53,208 nt of DNA from DASXSB01 sp036506275 (GTDB taxonomy: Bacteria; Methylomirabilota; Methylomirabilia; Rokubacteriales; CSP1-6), in contig DASXSB010000104.1 of the NCBI GenBank assembly GCA_036506275.1, positions 1 to 53,208 on the forward strand, given 5' to 3'. The notes beneath the pieces are model-generated. The model was not told the DNA's origin. It saw nothing but the letters and a program-made list of their open reading frames with translations, and did no database searches. Shown here in pieces: positions 40,365-49,027 of this stretch. The translations under genes were made by a program, and so were the position numbers. The stretch's first letter is position 1. Every line of letters starts with the position of its first letter.

Positions 40365-40812
40365 GCGCGCGACGCTCCACCATGAGGTCGGTCTCGCCCT
40401 CCTGCACGACCTCGTCGCGCTGGTTGAGCACCGTCCGCTCCAGCGTGATGACGCCGCGATCCCCCTCGCTCGTTTCCTTCTTGCTGAGCACGCGGGCGCG
40501 GAGACGGATCGTATCGCCGATCTTGAGGGGCGCCTTGAACTTCCAGCGCAGGCCCAGGAACGCAACGGTCGCGAACACCGGCGTCGCGCGCGTGAAGAGG
40601 CCGGCCTGGATGGCGAGGCCGAGGAGCCCGTGCGCGATGCGCTCGCCGAACACGGACTTCTTCATGTACTCGGCGTCGGTGTGGAGGACGTTGTAATCGC
40701 CGGAGAGCCCGGCGAAGAGAACGACGTCGGCCTCGGTGACCGTGCGACCCGGTGACTCGTACTCCTCGCCGACGGCTATGTCGTCGAAAAATCGCCGGTG
40801 GTCGACCGCCAT
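40357..40812 (-). CDS. MaoC family hydratase/dehydratase, catalytic-type subunit
   Basis: 151 residues. The hydratase motif is intact: GLSGDYNVLHTDAEYMKKS, with the catalytic Asp and His, followed by GERIAHGLLGLAIQAGLF. It would hydrate or dehydrate an enoyl-CoA-like substrate. ATG 40812 begins the family-typical FFDDIAVGEEY segment. It is the first gene of the minus-strand pair and is divergent from the sugar-type ABC operon. Confidence 0.8.
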   Translation of the reverse strand: MAVDHRRFFDDIAVGEEYESPGRTVTEADVVLFAGLSGDYNVLHTDAEYMKKSVFGERIAHGLLGLAIQAGLFTRATPVFATVAFLGLRWKFKAPLKIGDTIRLRARVLSKKETSEGDRGVITLERTVLNQRDEVVQEGETDLMVERRARG

Positions 40813-40849
40813 GCCGGCGTAGGATACCACAGCGCCTCGGCGACCGAGT

Positions 40850-40879
40850 TTGACGGTCGAGGGTGCATCTGCCTACAAT
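40850..40879 (+). promoter_or_regulatory. Sigma-70 promoter of the sugar-type ABC operon
   Basis: TTGACG (40850-40855), 18-bp spacer, TACAAT (40874-40879), about 60 nt upstream of ATG 40941. That ATG has a strong AGGAGGT ribosome binding site. Confidence 0.65.
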
Positions 40880-40940
40880 TTCGACACTTCCAGGGAAACA
40901 CACCGCCCGACCACGGATCACATGACAGGAGGTCATACCC

Positions 40941-42257
40941 ATGGGTTCTTCGCAGCTCAGCCGCCGCACCTTTCTGAAGGGCGCCGGCGTGGCCGCCACC
41001 GTCGCCGCTGGCCCCACCGTCTTCGTCCGCGCCTCCCGCGCCCAGGGCAAGACGCTGAAGATCGCGCAGTGGACGCACTTCGTGCCCGCCTTCGACGACT
41101 GGTTCGACAAGAAGTTCACGAAGGAGTGGGGTGAGAAGAACGGCGTCCACGTCACCGTCGATCACATCTCGGTCAACGACCTCCGTGCCCGCGCCGCCGC
41201 CGAGGTAGGGGCCCGCAAGGGACACGATCTCTTCGGCTTCCTCGATCCGCCGCCCGCCTACGAGGACCAGGTCCTGTCCATGAACGACGTGGTGAGCGAG
41301 CTCGAGAAGAAATTCGGCAAGCCCATCAACCTCGTGCAGCGCGCGACCTACAACCCGCGCACGAAGAACTACTTCGCGCTCTCCGACAACTGGGTCCCGG
41401 ATCCTCTCCACTATCGAATCGACTGGTGGGGCGAGGTGGGCGTGAAGCCCGACACCTGGGACCACGTGCGCGAGGGCGCCCGCAAGATCAAGGAGAAGCT
41501 CGGGCACCCGGCCGGCTTCGGCATCTCGCAGGAGCTCGACACCAACATGATGCTGCGCGGCCTCCTGTGGGGCTTCGGCGCCCACGAGCAGGACGAGTCG
41601 AGCACCAAGGTCACCATCAACTCCAAGGGGACGGTCGACGCCATCAAGCTCATGACCGCCATCTACAAGGAGTCGATGACGAACGAGGTCTTCACATGGG
41701 ATCCCTCCGGCAACAACCGGTTCTTCGTGTCGGGCAAGGGGTCCATCATCCAGAACGCCATCTCCGCCATCCGAACCGCGGAGAAGCAGAATCCCGAGCT
41801 CGCCAAGAAGATGGGACTGGCGCCGCCCGCCGCAGGTCCGAAGACGCGGATGGGCTCGGAGCACCTCCTGCACTGCTACGTGGTGTGGAAGTTCGCCGAG
41901 AACCCGGACCTCGCCAAGAAGTTCATCATGGACCTCGTGGCGAGCTACAACGACGCCTTCCTCGCCAGCGAGTTCTACAACTTCCCGTCCTTCCCGAAGT
42001 CGGTCACCGATCTGCGCGGCAAGCTCGCCGCCGACAAGTTCAACCCCCAGGCGTACCTGATCCTTGCCGACGCCGAGAAGTGGAGCGCGTATCCCGGTTA
42101 TCCCGGCCACACGACGGCCGCCATCGACGAGGTTTTCAACACGTTCGTCATCCCGAACATGTTCGCCCGCGTCGCGAAGGGCGAGCAGAGCGCTGAGGAC
42201 TCCGCCAAGCAGGCCGAGGCGGAAATGCAGCGCATCTTCGCGAAGTGGGGAAAGTAG
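40941..42257 (+). CDS. Extracellular solute-binding protein (family 1, Tat-exported)
   Basis: 438 residues. A twin-arginine signal (SRRTFLKG, residues 7-14) indicates folded export. The mature domain starts near KTLKIAQWTHFVPAFDDWFD and resembles MalE-like carbohydrate receptors, though some members bind polyamines or other solutes. AGGAGGT precedes the ATG. Two MalF/MalG-like permeases follow with overlaps; the gene end overlaps the first permease by 13 nt. Confidence 0.87.
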   Translation: MGSSQLSRRTFLKGAGVAATVAAGPTVFVRASRAQGKTLKIAQWTHFVPAFDDWFDKKFTKEWGEKNGVHVTVDHISVNDLRARAAAEVGARKGHDLFGFLDPPPAYEDQVLSMNDVVSELEKKFGKPINLVQRATYNPRTKNYFALSDNWVPDPLHYRIDWWGEVGVKPDTWDHVREGARKIKEKLGHPAGFGISQELDTNMMLRGLLWGFGAHEQDESSTKVTINSKGTVDAIKLMTAIYKESMTNEVFTWDPSGNNRFFVSGKGSIIQNAISAIRTAEKQNPELAKKMGLAPPAAGPKTRMGSEHLLHCYVVWKFAENPDLAKKFIMDLVASYNDAFLASEFYNFPSFPKSVTDLRGKLAADKFNPQAYLILADAEKWSAYPGYPGHTTAAIDEVFNTFVIPNMFARVAKGEQSAEDSAKQAEAEMQRIFAKWGK

Positions 42258-43216
42258 AAGGCAAGACGTCCGTCCCCGGTGTGGCGGCGGTCCCCCTCGG
42301 CGGGGCCGCCGCCCGCGCCTCGCGGCGCCGGCTCCTGGACCGCGAGAGCTTCCTCGGTCCCGTCATGATCCTCCCCGCCGTGCTCTACGTGCTGGCCCTC
42401 GTGGGCGTCCCCTTCGGCCTCTCGCTGTATCTCGCGGTGAGCGACGCCAAGATCGCCAGCACCGGCCTCGGTCACTTCGTGGGCCTCGCCAACTTCACGA
42501 GCGTGTTGCGGAGCCCGACCTTCCTGCGCGCGCTCGCCAACACGTTCGTCTTCACGCTCGTGTCGCAGGTGCTCGTGCTGGTCCTCGCCAAGATCCTCGC
42601 CACCTGCCTCACGAAGCGGTTCTACGGCAAGTCGATCGTGCGCTTCCTGATCCTGCTGCCGTGGGTGGCGCCCATCTCGCTCGGCACCATCGGCTGGAAG
42701 TGGATGCTCGACTCCCTCTACAGCCCCGTGAACTGGGTCCTCCAGGCGCTCCACATCATCCCGGCTTCGAGCTGGCCCATGTGGTTCGGCGTGCGCGAGC
42801 TCGCGATGGCGTCCGTGATCGGCGTGCACGTGTGGCGGCTCCTGCCCTTCGCGACCGTCATCATCCTGGCCGGGCTCACGTCGATCCCGAAGGAGGTGGA
42901 GGAGGCCTCCGCGGTGGACGGGGCCGGTTTCTGGTCGCGTGAGTTCCACATCGTGCTGCCGTTGCTCCGCCCCATCCTCACGGTGGCGGGGCTGTTCGGG
43001 ATCATCTTCGCGTTCACCGACATGACCGTGATCTACGTCCTCACGCGCGGCGGTCCCGCCGACGGCACCCAGGTGCTGTCGAGCCTGGCCTTCTTCACGG
43101 GCATCCTCGGGGGCGATCTCGCGGGCGGCGCCGCCATCTCGCTCTTCCTGTTTCCGATGTTGCTGATCGTGGCGGTAGTGATGCTCCGCATCGCGCGGCG
43201 GGCGGAGGTCGCCTAG
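42245..43216 (+). CDS. Sugar-type ABC transporter permease, MalF/UgpA-like
   Basis: 323 residues, about six transmembrane segments. A hydrophilic N-terminal tail precedes the first helix (GPVMILPAVLYVLALVGVPF). The EAA coupling motif is EEASAVDGAGFWSREFHIVL near residue 220. GTG 42245 overlaps the receptor gene; an in-frame GTG at 42281 is possible. Pairs with the next gene. Confidence 0.88.
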   Translation: MGKVEGKTSVPGVAAVPLGGAAARASRRRLLDRESFLGPVMILPAVLYVLALVGVPFGLSLYLAVSDAKIASTGLGHFVGLANFTSVLRSPTFLRALANTFVFTLVSQVLVLVLAKILATCLTKRFYGKSIVRFLILLPWVAPISLGTIGWKWMLDSLYSPVNWVLQALHIIPASSWPMWFGVRELAMASVIGVHVWRLLPFATVIILAGLTSIPKEVEEASAVDGAGFWSREFHIVLPLLRPILTVAGLFGIIFAFTDMTVIYVLTRGGPADGTQVLSSLAFFTGILGGDLAGGAAISLFLFPMLLIVAVVMLRIARRAEVA

Positions 43217-43217
43217 A

Positions 43218-44066
43218 GTGCGACGGCGGAGCGCGCGCTACATCGCGGGGCGGGTGGGACTCTATCTCACGGTGAGCGCGTTCTCGGCGCTCCTCGCCTT
43301 CCCCTTCTACTGGATGTTCCTCGCCACCTTCAAGACGGATCGGGATCTCTACGACCTCAAGAACAACCCGCTCATCTTCAACGACCACCTCACGCTCGCG
43401 AACTTGAAGTTGCTCTTCGAGCGGACGCTCTACACGACCTGGCTCTGGAACACGTTCGTGGTGGGGGTGACGGTGGTCGGCATCACCCTCCTCCTCGCCC
43501 TTCCCGCCGGCTACGCGCTGGCCCGGCTGGCGGGGCGCTGGGGGGAGCCGCTCGGGATCGGGATCTTCCTCACGTACCTGGTGCCGTCGACGCTGCTGTT
43601 CATCCCGCTGTCCCGGATCGTGGCCCTCCTCGGACTTCAAGACTCGCTGTGGTCGCTCGTGGTCGTCTATCCGAGCTTCACGATCCCCTTCTGCGTGTGG
43701 CTCCTCATGGGCTTCTTCAAGTCGATTCCCAAGGAGATCGAGGAAGCGGCCATGGTGGACGGCTGCAGCCGCGCGCGCGCCATCGTGCAGATCATCATGC
43801 CGATCTCGCTGGCGGGCATCCTCTCCGCGGTCATCTTCGCCTTTACTCTCACCATCCAGGAGTTCGTATACGCGCTGACATTCATCACGTCCAGCGGCGA
43901 GCAGACGGTGAGCGTGGGCGTCCCCACCAATCTCGTGCGCGGCGACGTCTTCTTCTGGGGCTCGCTCATGGCCGGCTGTCTCATCACGAGCATCCCCGTC
44001 GCCATTCTCTACAACCTGTTCCTCGATCGCTTCATCGCCGGCTTCACGGTGGGGGCCATCAAGTAG
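43218..44066 (+). CDS. Sugar-type ABC transporter permease, MalG/UgpE-like
   Basis: 282 residues with MalG-like layout. FPFYWMFLATFKTDRDLYDL is near the N-terminus, the EAA loop EEAAMVDGCSRARAIVQIIM near 178, and the typical ending YNLFLDRFIAGFTVGAIK. GTG 43218 follows the MalF-like stop by 1 nt. No ATPase gene follows; the next gene is convergent. A shared MsmK/UgpC-type ATPase elsewhere must energise the system. Confidence 0.88.
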   Translation: MRRRSARYIAGRVGLYLTVSAFSALLAFPFYWMFLATFKTDRDLYDLKNNPLIFNDHLTLANLKLLFERTLYTTWLWNTFVVGVTVVGITLLLALPAGYALARLAGRWGEPLGIGIFLTYLVPSTLLFIPLSRIVALLGLQDSLWSLVVVYPSFTIPFCVWLLMGFFKSIPKEIEEAAMVDGCSRARAIVQIIMPISLAGILSAVIFAFTLTIQEFVYALTFITSSGEQTVSVGVPTNLVRGDVFFWGSLMAGCLITSIPVAILYNLFLDRFIAGFTVGAIK

Positions 44067-44081
44067 GCGCTCGGGGCGGCA

Positions 44082-45086
44082 TCAATAGCGCACGGTCAGC
44101 TCCAGCCCCATCCCGCGGGACGGCGGCGGCGCGGCACTCGCCCGCGATGATGGCATCAGGCGGCGTGCCGAGCCGTCAGGGACGCTCGAGAGCGGACGAA
44201 GCTGCAACTCGAAATTCGGCGTGACGCCGAAGAGCCAGGCGAACATGCCGTTGGCCGCGCCCAGGGGATCGGTCAGCATGAGTAGCGCCTTGTCGTACCA
44301 GACGCGTTCGGGCTTCGCCTTGATGTGGTTTCGGAGAGGCTCGAAGATCAAGGCGCCGACCAGCGCGCCCGCCACCGGCGTCACGATGAGGTCCTGATAG
44401 GAAGGGGGCTCGAAAAAGGCTTCGACCCCGTATTCGAACATCGTCGACAGGAAGGCGGCATACACGAACGAGCCCACCGCGCCGAATCCTCGCTCTCGTG
44501 CGCGAATGTAGTACGCGCCGCCCACGTAGGGATGCGCGACGTAGTTGACCCACCAGGCGTCGGAATCCCACTGCGGATGACGCACGTTGTCCCACCAGAT
44601 CTCCCCCAGCCCTTTTGGCTGGCCCTTGTCTGCTCCGTCTCCGGTCAAGTAGATGGGAACGCTAACGACGATCTCGTAGCCCAACAGGAGCGCCGTGTCG
44701 AGTCCCAACCCTTTCCAGTCGCGGCCGGGCGGGGGCAACGGTGCGAGCGCGCGCCACAGGAACGCCTTCGCGTCTTCGGCGGTCGACCGGACGGCGTCGG
44801 CGGCGGCGATTGCACCGGGCGCGCTCGGGTCCCGGGACAAGAGCGAGAAGGCGCCCGGCCCCAGGACGGATGTCGTGCTCCGCTCGTCGCCGCCTCTGAG
44901 CGAGAAGCACCCGTTGGTCTCGCAGTCGTTGCTCACCGAGGTCGCCGACACCGGCGACGGCCCGTCAGCGGCAGACGCTGTCAAGGTGCTGCCGATGCAA
45001 AGGCCCACCAGTAGACCGGCAACGAGACCAGTCCGTCGGGTGGTGGAGCGTTTGCGTCCGTCTAGAAGCCGTTCGATCTGGCGCAT
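44082..45086 (-). CDS. DUF3943-type envelope protein
   Basis: 334 residues with a signal-peptide-like N-terminus (basic, then GLVAGLLVGLCIGSTLTASA). The central part contains WWVNYVAHPYVGGAYYIRAR, AAFLSTMFEYGVEAFFEPPS and QDLIVTPVAGALVGALIFEP. I associate this with DUF3943 proteins of Gram-negative envelopes. Function is unknown. ATG 45086 is used because the signal sequence starts there. The C-terminus ends in an Arg/Ser-rich stretch and LELTVRY, compatible with a final outer-membrane strand. Confidence 0.65.
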   Translation of the reverse strand: MRQIERLLDGRKRSTTRRTGLVAGLLVGLCIGSTLTASAADGPSPVSATSVSNDCETNGCFSLRGGDERSTTSVLGPGAFSLLSRDPSAPGAIAAADAVRSTAEDAKAFLWRALAPLPPPGRDWKGLGLDTALLLGYEIVVSVPIYLTGDGADKGQPKGLGEIWWDNVRHPQWDSDAWWVNYVAHPYVGGAYYIRARERGFGAVGSFVYAAFLSTMFEYGVEAFFEPPSYQDLIVTPVAGALVGALIFEPLRNHIKAKPERVWYDKALLMLTDPLGAANGMFAWLFGVTPNFELQLRPLSSVPDGSARRLMPSSRASAAPPPSRGMGLELTVRY

Positions 45087-45208
45087 GTCATGAGGCCGCG
45101 TCCGCGGAGGGGCCCGCCTGCCCGAAGCCGAGACGCTAACACCAGGTCCCATCTGACTCAATAGGACTGATGTCTTATCACCCCGACGTCTTCACGAGCG
45201 AGCTTGTT

Positions 45209-45466
45209 CTACCCGCCGTAGCCCCAGTTCCAGCAGGGCAGCCGCTCTTTCCAGAACCACTCGTCGCAGAGATCGTCGTCGCAGCGCTGCTTGCAGTCGC
45301 GTTCGCTGAGGTTGCTCGTGCAGTGGAGCGTCCCGCCCGCGCGGCAGTAGCAGGCACCGACGAACGGCGCCGTCCGGGCGGGCTGAGCCGCGGGCCGTCC
45401 CGCGGCAAGGCCGCCGGCGGCGAGGAGGACCAGACCGAGCACCACGCGTCGCACGATCGCGGTCAT
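45209..45466 (-). CDS. Small secreted cysteine-rich protein (85 aa)
   Basis: Signal peptide (MTAIVRRVVLGLVLLAAGGL, cleavage near PAAQ) and a mature part of about 55 residues. Seven cysteines begin at ACYCRAGGTLHC and continue through DCKQRCDDDLC to LPCWNWGYGG. The dense, acidic Cys pattern suggests a disulfide-stabilised or metal-binding extracellular peptide. Ribosome binding site AGGAAGGGG precedes ATG 45466. Divergent from the gene at 45503 with only 36 nt between starts. No recognised family. Confidence 0.6.
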   Translation of the reverse strand: MTAIVRRVVLGLVLLAAGGLAAGRPAAQPARTAPFVGACYCRAGGTLHCTSNLSERDCKQRCDDDLCDEWFWKERLPCWNWGYGG

Positions 45467-45495
45467 TTGCGACCCCTTCCTCGTCTCCCTATACT
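45467..45495 (+). promoter_or_regulatory. Sigma-70 promoter for a probable leaderless mRNA
   Basis: TTGCGA (45467-45472), 17-bp spacer, TATACT (45490-45495). The -10 ends 7 nt before ATG 45503, so transcription would start at the ATG or 1 nt before. The -35 directly abuts the start codon of the divergent cysteine-rich gene. Confidence 0.65.
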
Positions 45496-45502
45496 CCTGC
45501 GC

Positions 45503-46768
45503 ATGCCACGGCGCCAGCATGCGCGGAATGCGGTGCGACCGCTGCTGGGCCTGCTCCTCGTGACCGTCGCCACCGTCGCCGCCGACACGCCCGCGCGGAT
45601 CCTTCGCGTGGTGGCGACCGGCGACGCGGCGCCGGGCGGCGGCGTCTTCGATCGCTTCGGCGCCGAGGCGATGCCGATCGTGGCCCCCGTGAACGCCAAG
45701 GGCGACGTCGTCTTCTTCGCCACCCTCGGCCGCGCCGGCACCGACGAAGGATTTTTCCGCTGGTCGCGCGGTCGCATCAACCCCGTGGCGCGCGAGGGTG
45801 ACAGCGTGCCGGGCGCCGGCCGCCTGTCCGGCTTCGGCAAGCATCCGGCGCCGGGCCTGAGCGACGACGGCACCGTCGTGTTCGCGGCGGCCATCGCGGG
45901 CGGACGAGCCGTGGAGGGAATCTTCGCCGCCCACGGCGCCCGGCTCCGTCCCGTCGCGCTGAGCGGCTCCCCTGCCCCCGGCGCGTCGGGCAGCGTGCTC
46001 GCCGGTGTCGATGCGCCTGCCATCAACGGGCGCGGCGACGTCGCCTTCCTGGCCACGGTGCGGCGGGGACGCGAGAGCACCGAAGCGCTGCTGCTGTCGG
46101 CGCGCGGGCAATTGCAGAAGATCGTCGCCCAGGGTGACCCCGCGCCCGCCGGCGGCGTCTTCGCCGGGTTCGGTCCGCCCGCGATCAACCGCGAAGGCGT
46201 CGTGGCCTTCGGCGCCGCCGTGGAGGGCAAAGCGGTGCCGGGCGGCATCTTCGTGTGGAAGGCGGGGCAGCTCCGCATGGTCCTGGGCGCGGGCGACGAG
46301 ACGCCCATCGGCGGGATCATCGCGAAGTTCTCCGAGCGCCTCGGCCTCAGCGATACGGGAGCGATCGCGTTCCACGGCCTCCTGAAGGCCGCGCCCGTGT
46401 CCGCCGCCGTGTTCGCGCTCGAGGATGGACGGCTGCGGGTGATCGCGCAGCTCGGTGATCCCGCGCCCGGCGGCGGCCGCTTCTCGAACTTCGGGCTGTG
46501 GCCGGCCGTGAGCGCCTCCGGCGTCATCGCGTTTGCGGCATCGGTCGACGATGGACCGAGCCCCGTGATCGTCGTCCGGACGGGGACCGACGGTCTGCGC
46601 CGCGTCGTCGGCGTGGGAGACAGTGTGCCCGGCGGCGCTCGCATCGCGTCGTTGACGCTGTTGCCGGTCGTGAGCGTGAACGCCGGCGGCGCCGTCTCCT
46701 TCGCGGCGGCGCCCACGGCCACCGGGGAGGGCCCGGAGGGCGTGTTCCTCGCCACGTCGGAGCCCTGA
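45503..46768 (+). CDS. Secreted repeat protein (seven GDxxPGG-type repeats)
   Basis: 421 residues with a signal peptide (RPLLGLLLVTVATVAADTPA). The rest is about seven repeats of roughly 55-60 residues. Each contains a GD-x-x-P-G-G-G-x-F-x-x-F-G turn (GDAAPGGGVFDRFG, GDPAPAGGVFAGFG, GDPAPGGGRFSNFG), followed by a N-x-x-G-x-V-x-F-x-A strand pair. Seven such units suggest a beta-propeller-like fold. No catalytic motif seen. ATG 45503 lies directly after a promoter; no ribosome binding site. Confidence 0.7.
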   Translation: MPRRQHARNAVRPLLGLLLVTVATVAADTPARILRVVATGDAAPGGGVFDRFGAEAMPIVAPVNAKGDVVFFATLGRAGTDEGFFRWSRGRINPVAREGDSVPGAGRLSGFGKHPAPGLSDDGTVVFAAAIAGGRAVEGIFAAHGARLRPVALSGSPAPGASGSVLAGVDAPAINGRGDVAFLATVRRGRESTEALLLSARGQLQKIVAQGDPAPAGGVFAGFGPPAINREGVVAFGAAVEGKAVPGGIFVWKAGQLRMVLGAGDETPIGGIIAKFSERLGLSDTGAIAFHGLLKAAPVSAAVFALEDGRLRVIAQLGDPAPGGGRFSNFGLWPAVSASGVIAFAASVDDGPSPVIVVRTGTDGLRRVVGVGDSVPGGARIASLTLLPVVSVNAGGAVSFAAAPTATGEGPEGVFLATSEP

Positions 46769-46773
46769 TCGCC

Positions 46774-47835
46774 TCAGTTCATGTCGTAGGGCGGGTATTC
46801 GATGAAGACGTTGGCGGCGGTGATGAGCTTGTGCGCCGTCGCCACCCGCGGCGGCACCGGCTCGCCGCGCAGCATGCGGAGGGCGAGGGGCAGAACGTCG
46901 AAGCCCAGCCGATCCAGATAGAAGGCGACGGATCCGATCACGATGCTGTTGCGGTTGGTGGGGTCGATCTCCTTCTTGTCGTTCATCCCGCCATGGATGC
47001 TCCGATCGACGCCATGCCCGACGATCGCCACGTCGCGCCCGCGCCCCGCTGTCTCCACGGCGGCCTTGGCGGCGAGCGCGGTGGCGTCGTCGGTGGCGGC
47101 GATCAGGACCCTGCGCGACGGATTCGCCGAGAGAAACGCGCCCAGCAGCGGCGCCACCTGCGCGGTGTTCCCCTGCGTGTCGAGCGTGGTCACGCGCGCG
47201 CCGGGCAAGCGCGCGTGGAGCGCCTCCGTCACGCCGCGCACCCGCTCGGGGACGCGATCGGCGGCGGCGGAGACACGGCCGATGATGACCGCCACCGTCG
47301 GCTGCCCCGCCCACGTCCGCCCGGCGAAACCGGCGAGCGCCTCGCCGCCCAGACGGCCGGCGCTCACGTTGTCGATGGTGTAGAGCGGCGCCTCCGGCAC
47401 CGGGTAGTTGACGGCCAGCACCGGAATCCCGGCCGCCTTCAACTTCCGACCCACGGTGACGTTTGCCGCGTCACCCCGGTGATACTGCACGTAGAGATCG
47501 AGCTTGCGCGTGATGGCGGCGTCGGCGTTGGCCACCGCGCGCGCGTCATCGCGGTGGTTGTCGTAAAAGACGAGGTCGATCGGGTACGAGCGCGCGGCGA
47601 GGTTGAAGCTCTCGCGGATCTCCGGACCCGTGAACCCCGTCCCCTCCACCGTCACGCCCGGCTCCTCGGTGATGTTGGCGAACGCGACCACCCAGCGCCG
47701 TTGCGCCGGCGCGGGTGAACCGAACCAGGTCGCCACGAGAGCCACGACGGAAATCGCGAGCGCGACATTGGGCAGCGGCGAGCGAACGCACCGACGCCGG
47801 CGTCCGTGACGGAACGCCGGCGTCGGGAACATCAT
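46774..47835 (-). CDS. Sugar-type ABC transporter substrate-binding protein (PBP1/RbsB-like)
   Basis: 353 residues with an N-terminal membrane/signal segment (LPNVALAISVVALVATWFGS). The mature part has the periplasmic-binding-protein type 1 pattern: WVVAFANITEEPG, DLVFYDNHRDDARAVANADA and the GIPVLAVNYPVPEAPLY hinge. DNVSAGRLGGEALAGFAG and AATDDATALAAKAAVE also fit. No transport ATPase or permease accompanies it, so it may be an orphan receptor or a sensor component. Convergent with the repeat-protein gene, 5 nt apart. Confidence 0.8.
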   Translation of the reverse strand: MMFPTPAFRHGRRRRCVRSPLPNVALAISVVALVATWFGSPAPAQRRWVVAFANITEEPGVTVEGTGFTGPEIRESFNLAARSYPIDLVFYDNHRDDARAVANADAAITRKLDLYVQYHRGDAANVTVGRKLKAAGIPVLAVNYPVPEAPLYTIDNVSAGRLGGEALAGFAGRTWAGQPTVAVIIGRVSAAADRVPERVRGVTEALHARLPGARVTTLDTQGNTAQVAPLLGAFLSANPSRRVLIAATDDATALAAKAAVETAGRGRDVAIVGHGVDRSIHGGMNDKKEIDPTNRNSIVIGSVAFYLDRLGFDVLPLALRMLRGEPVPPRVATAHKLITAANVFIEYPPYDMN

Positions 47836-47854
47836 ACCGGGGTGACCGCGGCGG

Positions 47855-48871
47855 CTACTGGATGCCGTCGATGGCGACGAAGTTCCCCGTGAGCCCCACC
47901 GCCTTCGGAACCGTCATGTTGAAGAAGAACGTCGCCCGCTTGGTGGCGGCGGCCTCGGCCGCGATCAGGTCGGTCCGCACGTTCTCGATGATGTGGATGC
48001 CGTTGTCGGTGAGCAGCAGGTTGTGGACGATGAAGGCCTCCTTCGGATTCTCGCCCGGAATCACCTCCACCGCCCAGCTATCGGCCCCCACCGCCACCAC
48101 CTTCTGGGAGATGAGCCAGTTGGCGGCGTCCTTGCCGATACCCGGCTCTCCGCTGTTGTAGGTCGCGTTCTGGGCGGGGAACTGCTCGAAGAGATCGCCC
48201 CATCCGGTGTGGATGACGACGATGTCACCCTCGCGCAGTGTCACGTTGTACATCCGGAGTCCGGCCTGGAGGTCGGCGGCCGTGATCACGGTGCCCTTGT
48301 CCAGGCACGGCTTCTTGCAGGCGGAGTTGCCCTTGAACTTGCCGGCCGCCTGGAACACCTTCACGGCGTCGATGACGACGCCGCGGGTGGCGAACGATTT
48401 CAGGTGCTCGAGGCCGAGCTTGGTCATGTTGTTCTGGTTGATGAACTTCCCCATCGCGATCTGGTTGTAGTAGCAGTCCTTGCGTCCGATGTGCCCCATG
48501 CCGTCCAGATGTGTCCCGACGTGGCTCTGGCTCAGCCACGTGTCCTCCATGTACGTCAGCTCGTTCTCGCCGAAGGCGGCGCCAGGCGCGAGGCTCACCG
48601 AGGTCAGGATGGTCTTGGTGAACCGCGAGCCGAAGAGTGGAACGCCGTCAGTGAGCGGATAGGACATCGTGATGACTTTCCCGGTCTGGATCTCGGCGGC
48701 CGCCGCCTTCGTCACCGCCGATGTGACACGGTTGGTGGCGCCGGTCTGGTCGTTCGGGCCCCAGGGCGACGGCGGGACGAGCTTCGTGCAGTCCGTCTGC
48801 GCGAGCGCACTCGACGCGAGGGAGAGGAGAATCAGGAGGGCAGCGGCGGTCACGAGGGTTCTGCGAGCCAT
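47855..48871 (-). CDS. Cyclase family protein (kynurenine formamidase-like), secreted
   Basis: 338 residues with a clear Sec signal peptide (MARRTLVTAAALLILLSLAS, cleavage near ALAQ). The metal-binding motif SHVGTHLDGMGHIG carries the HxGTHxD core of the cyclase/KynB-like family. VVIDAVKVFQ, GDIVVIHTGWGDLF and VGADSWAVEVIPG are other family blocks. Export is less usual for this family. AAAGGAG precedes ATG 48871. It could hydrolyse a cyclic or formyl-amide substrate in the periplasm. Confidence 0.85.
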   Translation of the reverse strand: MARRTLVTAAALLILLSLASSALAQTDCTKLVPPSPWGPNDQTGATNRVTSAVTKAAAAEIQTGKVITMSYPLTDGVPLFGSRFTKTILTSVSLAPGAAFGENELTYMEDTWLSQSHVGTHLDGMGHIGRKDCYYNQIAMGKFINQNNMTKLGLEHLKSFATRGVVIDAVKVFQAAGKFKGNSACKKPCLDKGTVITAADLQAGLRMYNVTLREGDIVVIHTGWGDLFEQFPAQNATYNSGEPGIGKDAANWLISQKVVAVGADSWAVEVIPGENPKEAFIVHNLLLTDNGIHIIENVRTDLIAAEAAATKRATFFFNMTVPKAVGLTGNFVAIDGIQ

Positions 48872-48973
48872 GATCGAAACTCCTTTCCGGAGTGAACGGC
48901 AAGCACGGGCCTGATGCGCGAGGGATCGTAAGCGAGCGGCGACGGCGGGGTCAAGGCCACGTGCTGTTGCGAC

Positions 48974-48996
48974 GCGTCAAGCAAGATTCTTGACGC
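48974..48996 (+). promoter_or_regulatory. Perfect palindromic operator candidate upstream of the metal operon
   Basis: GCGTCAAG-N7-CTTGACGC: 8-bp arms, 7-nt spacer, 23 bp overall. The right arm contains the -35 hexamer TTGACG of the promoter at 48990, so a bound regulator would block polymerase. A metal-responsive repressor (Fur/Zur or DtxR type) is a plausible inference. Confidence 0.65.
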
Positions 48997-49019
48997 CCTC
49001 CGGAGGCGTCGCGCACACT
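48990..49019 (+). promoter_or_regulatory. Sigma-70-type promoter of the metal operon
   Basis: TTGACG (48990-48995), 18-bp spacer, CACACT (49014-49019). The -10 ends 8 nt before ATG 49028, again a leaderless-type arrangement. Confidence 0.5.
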
Positions 49020-49027
49020 GTCGCTCC

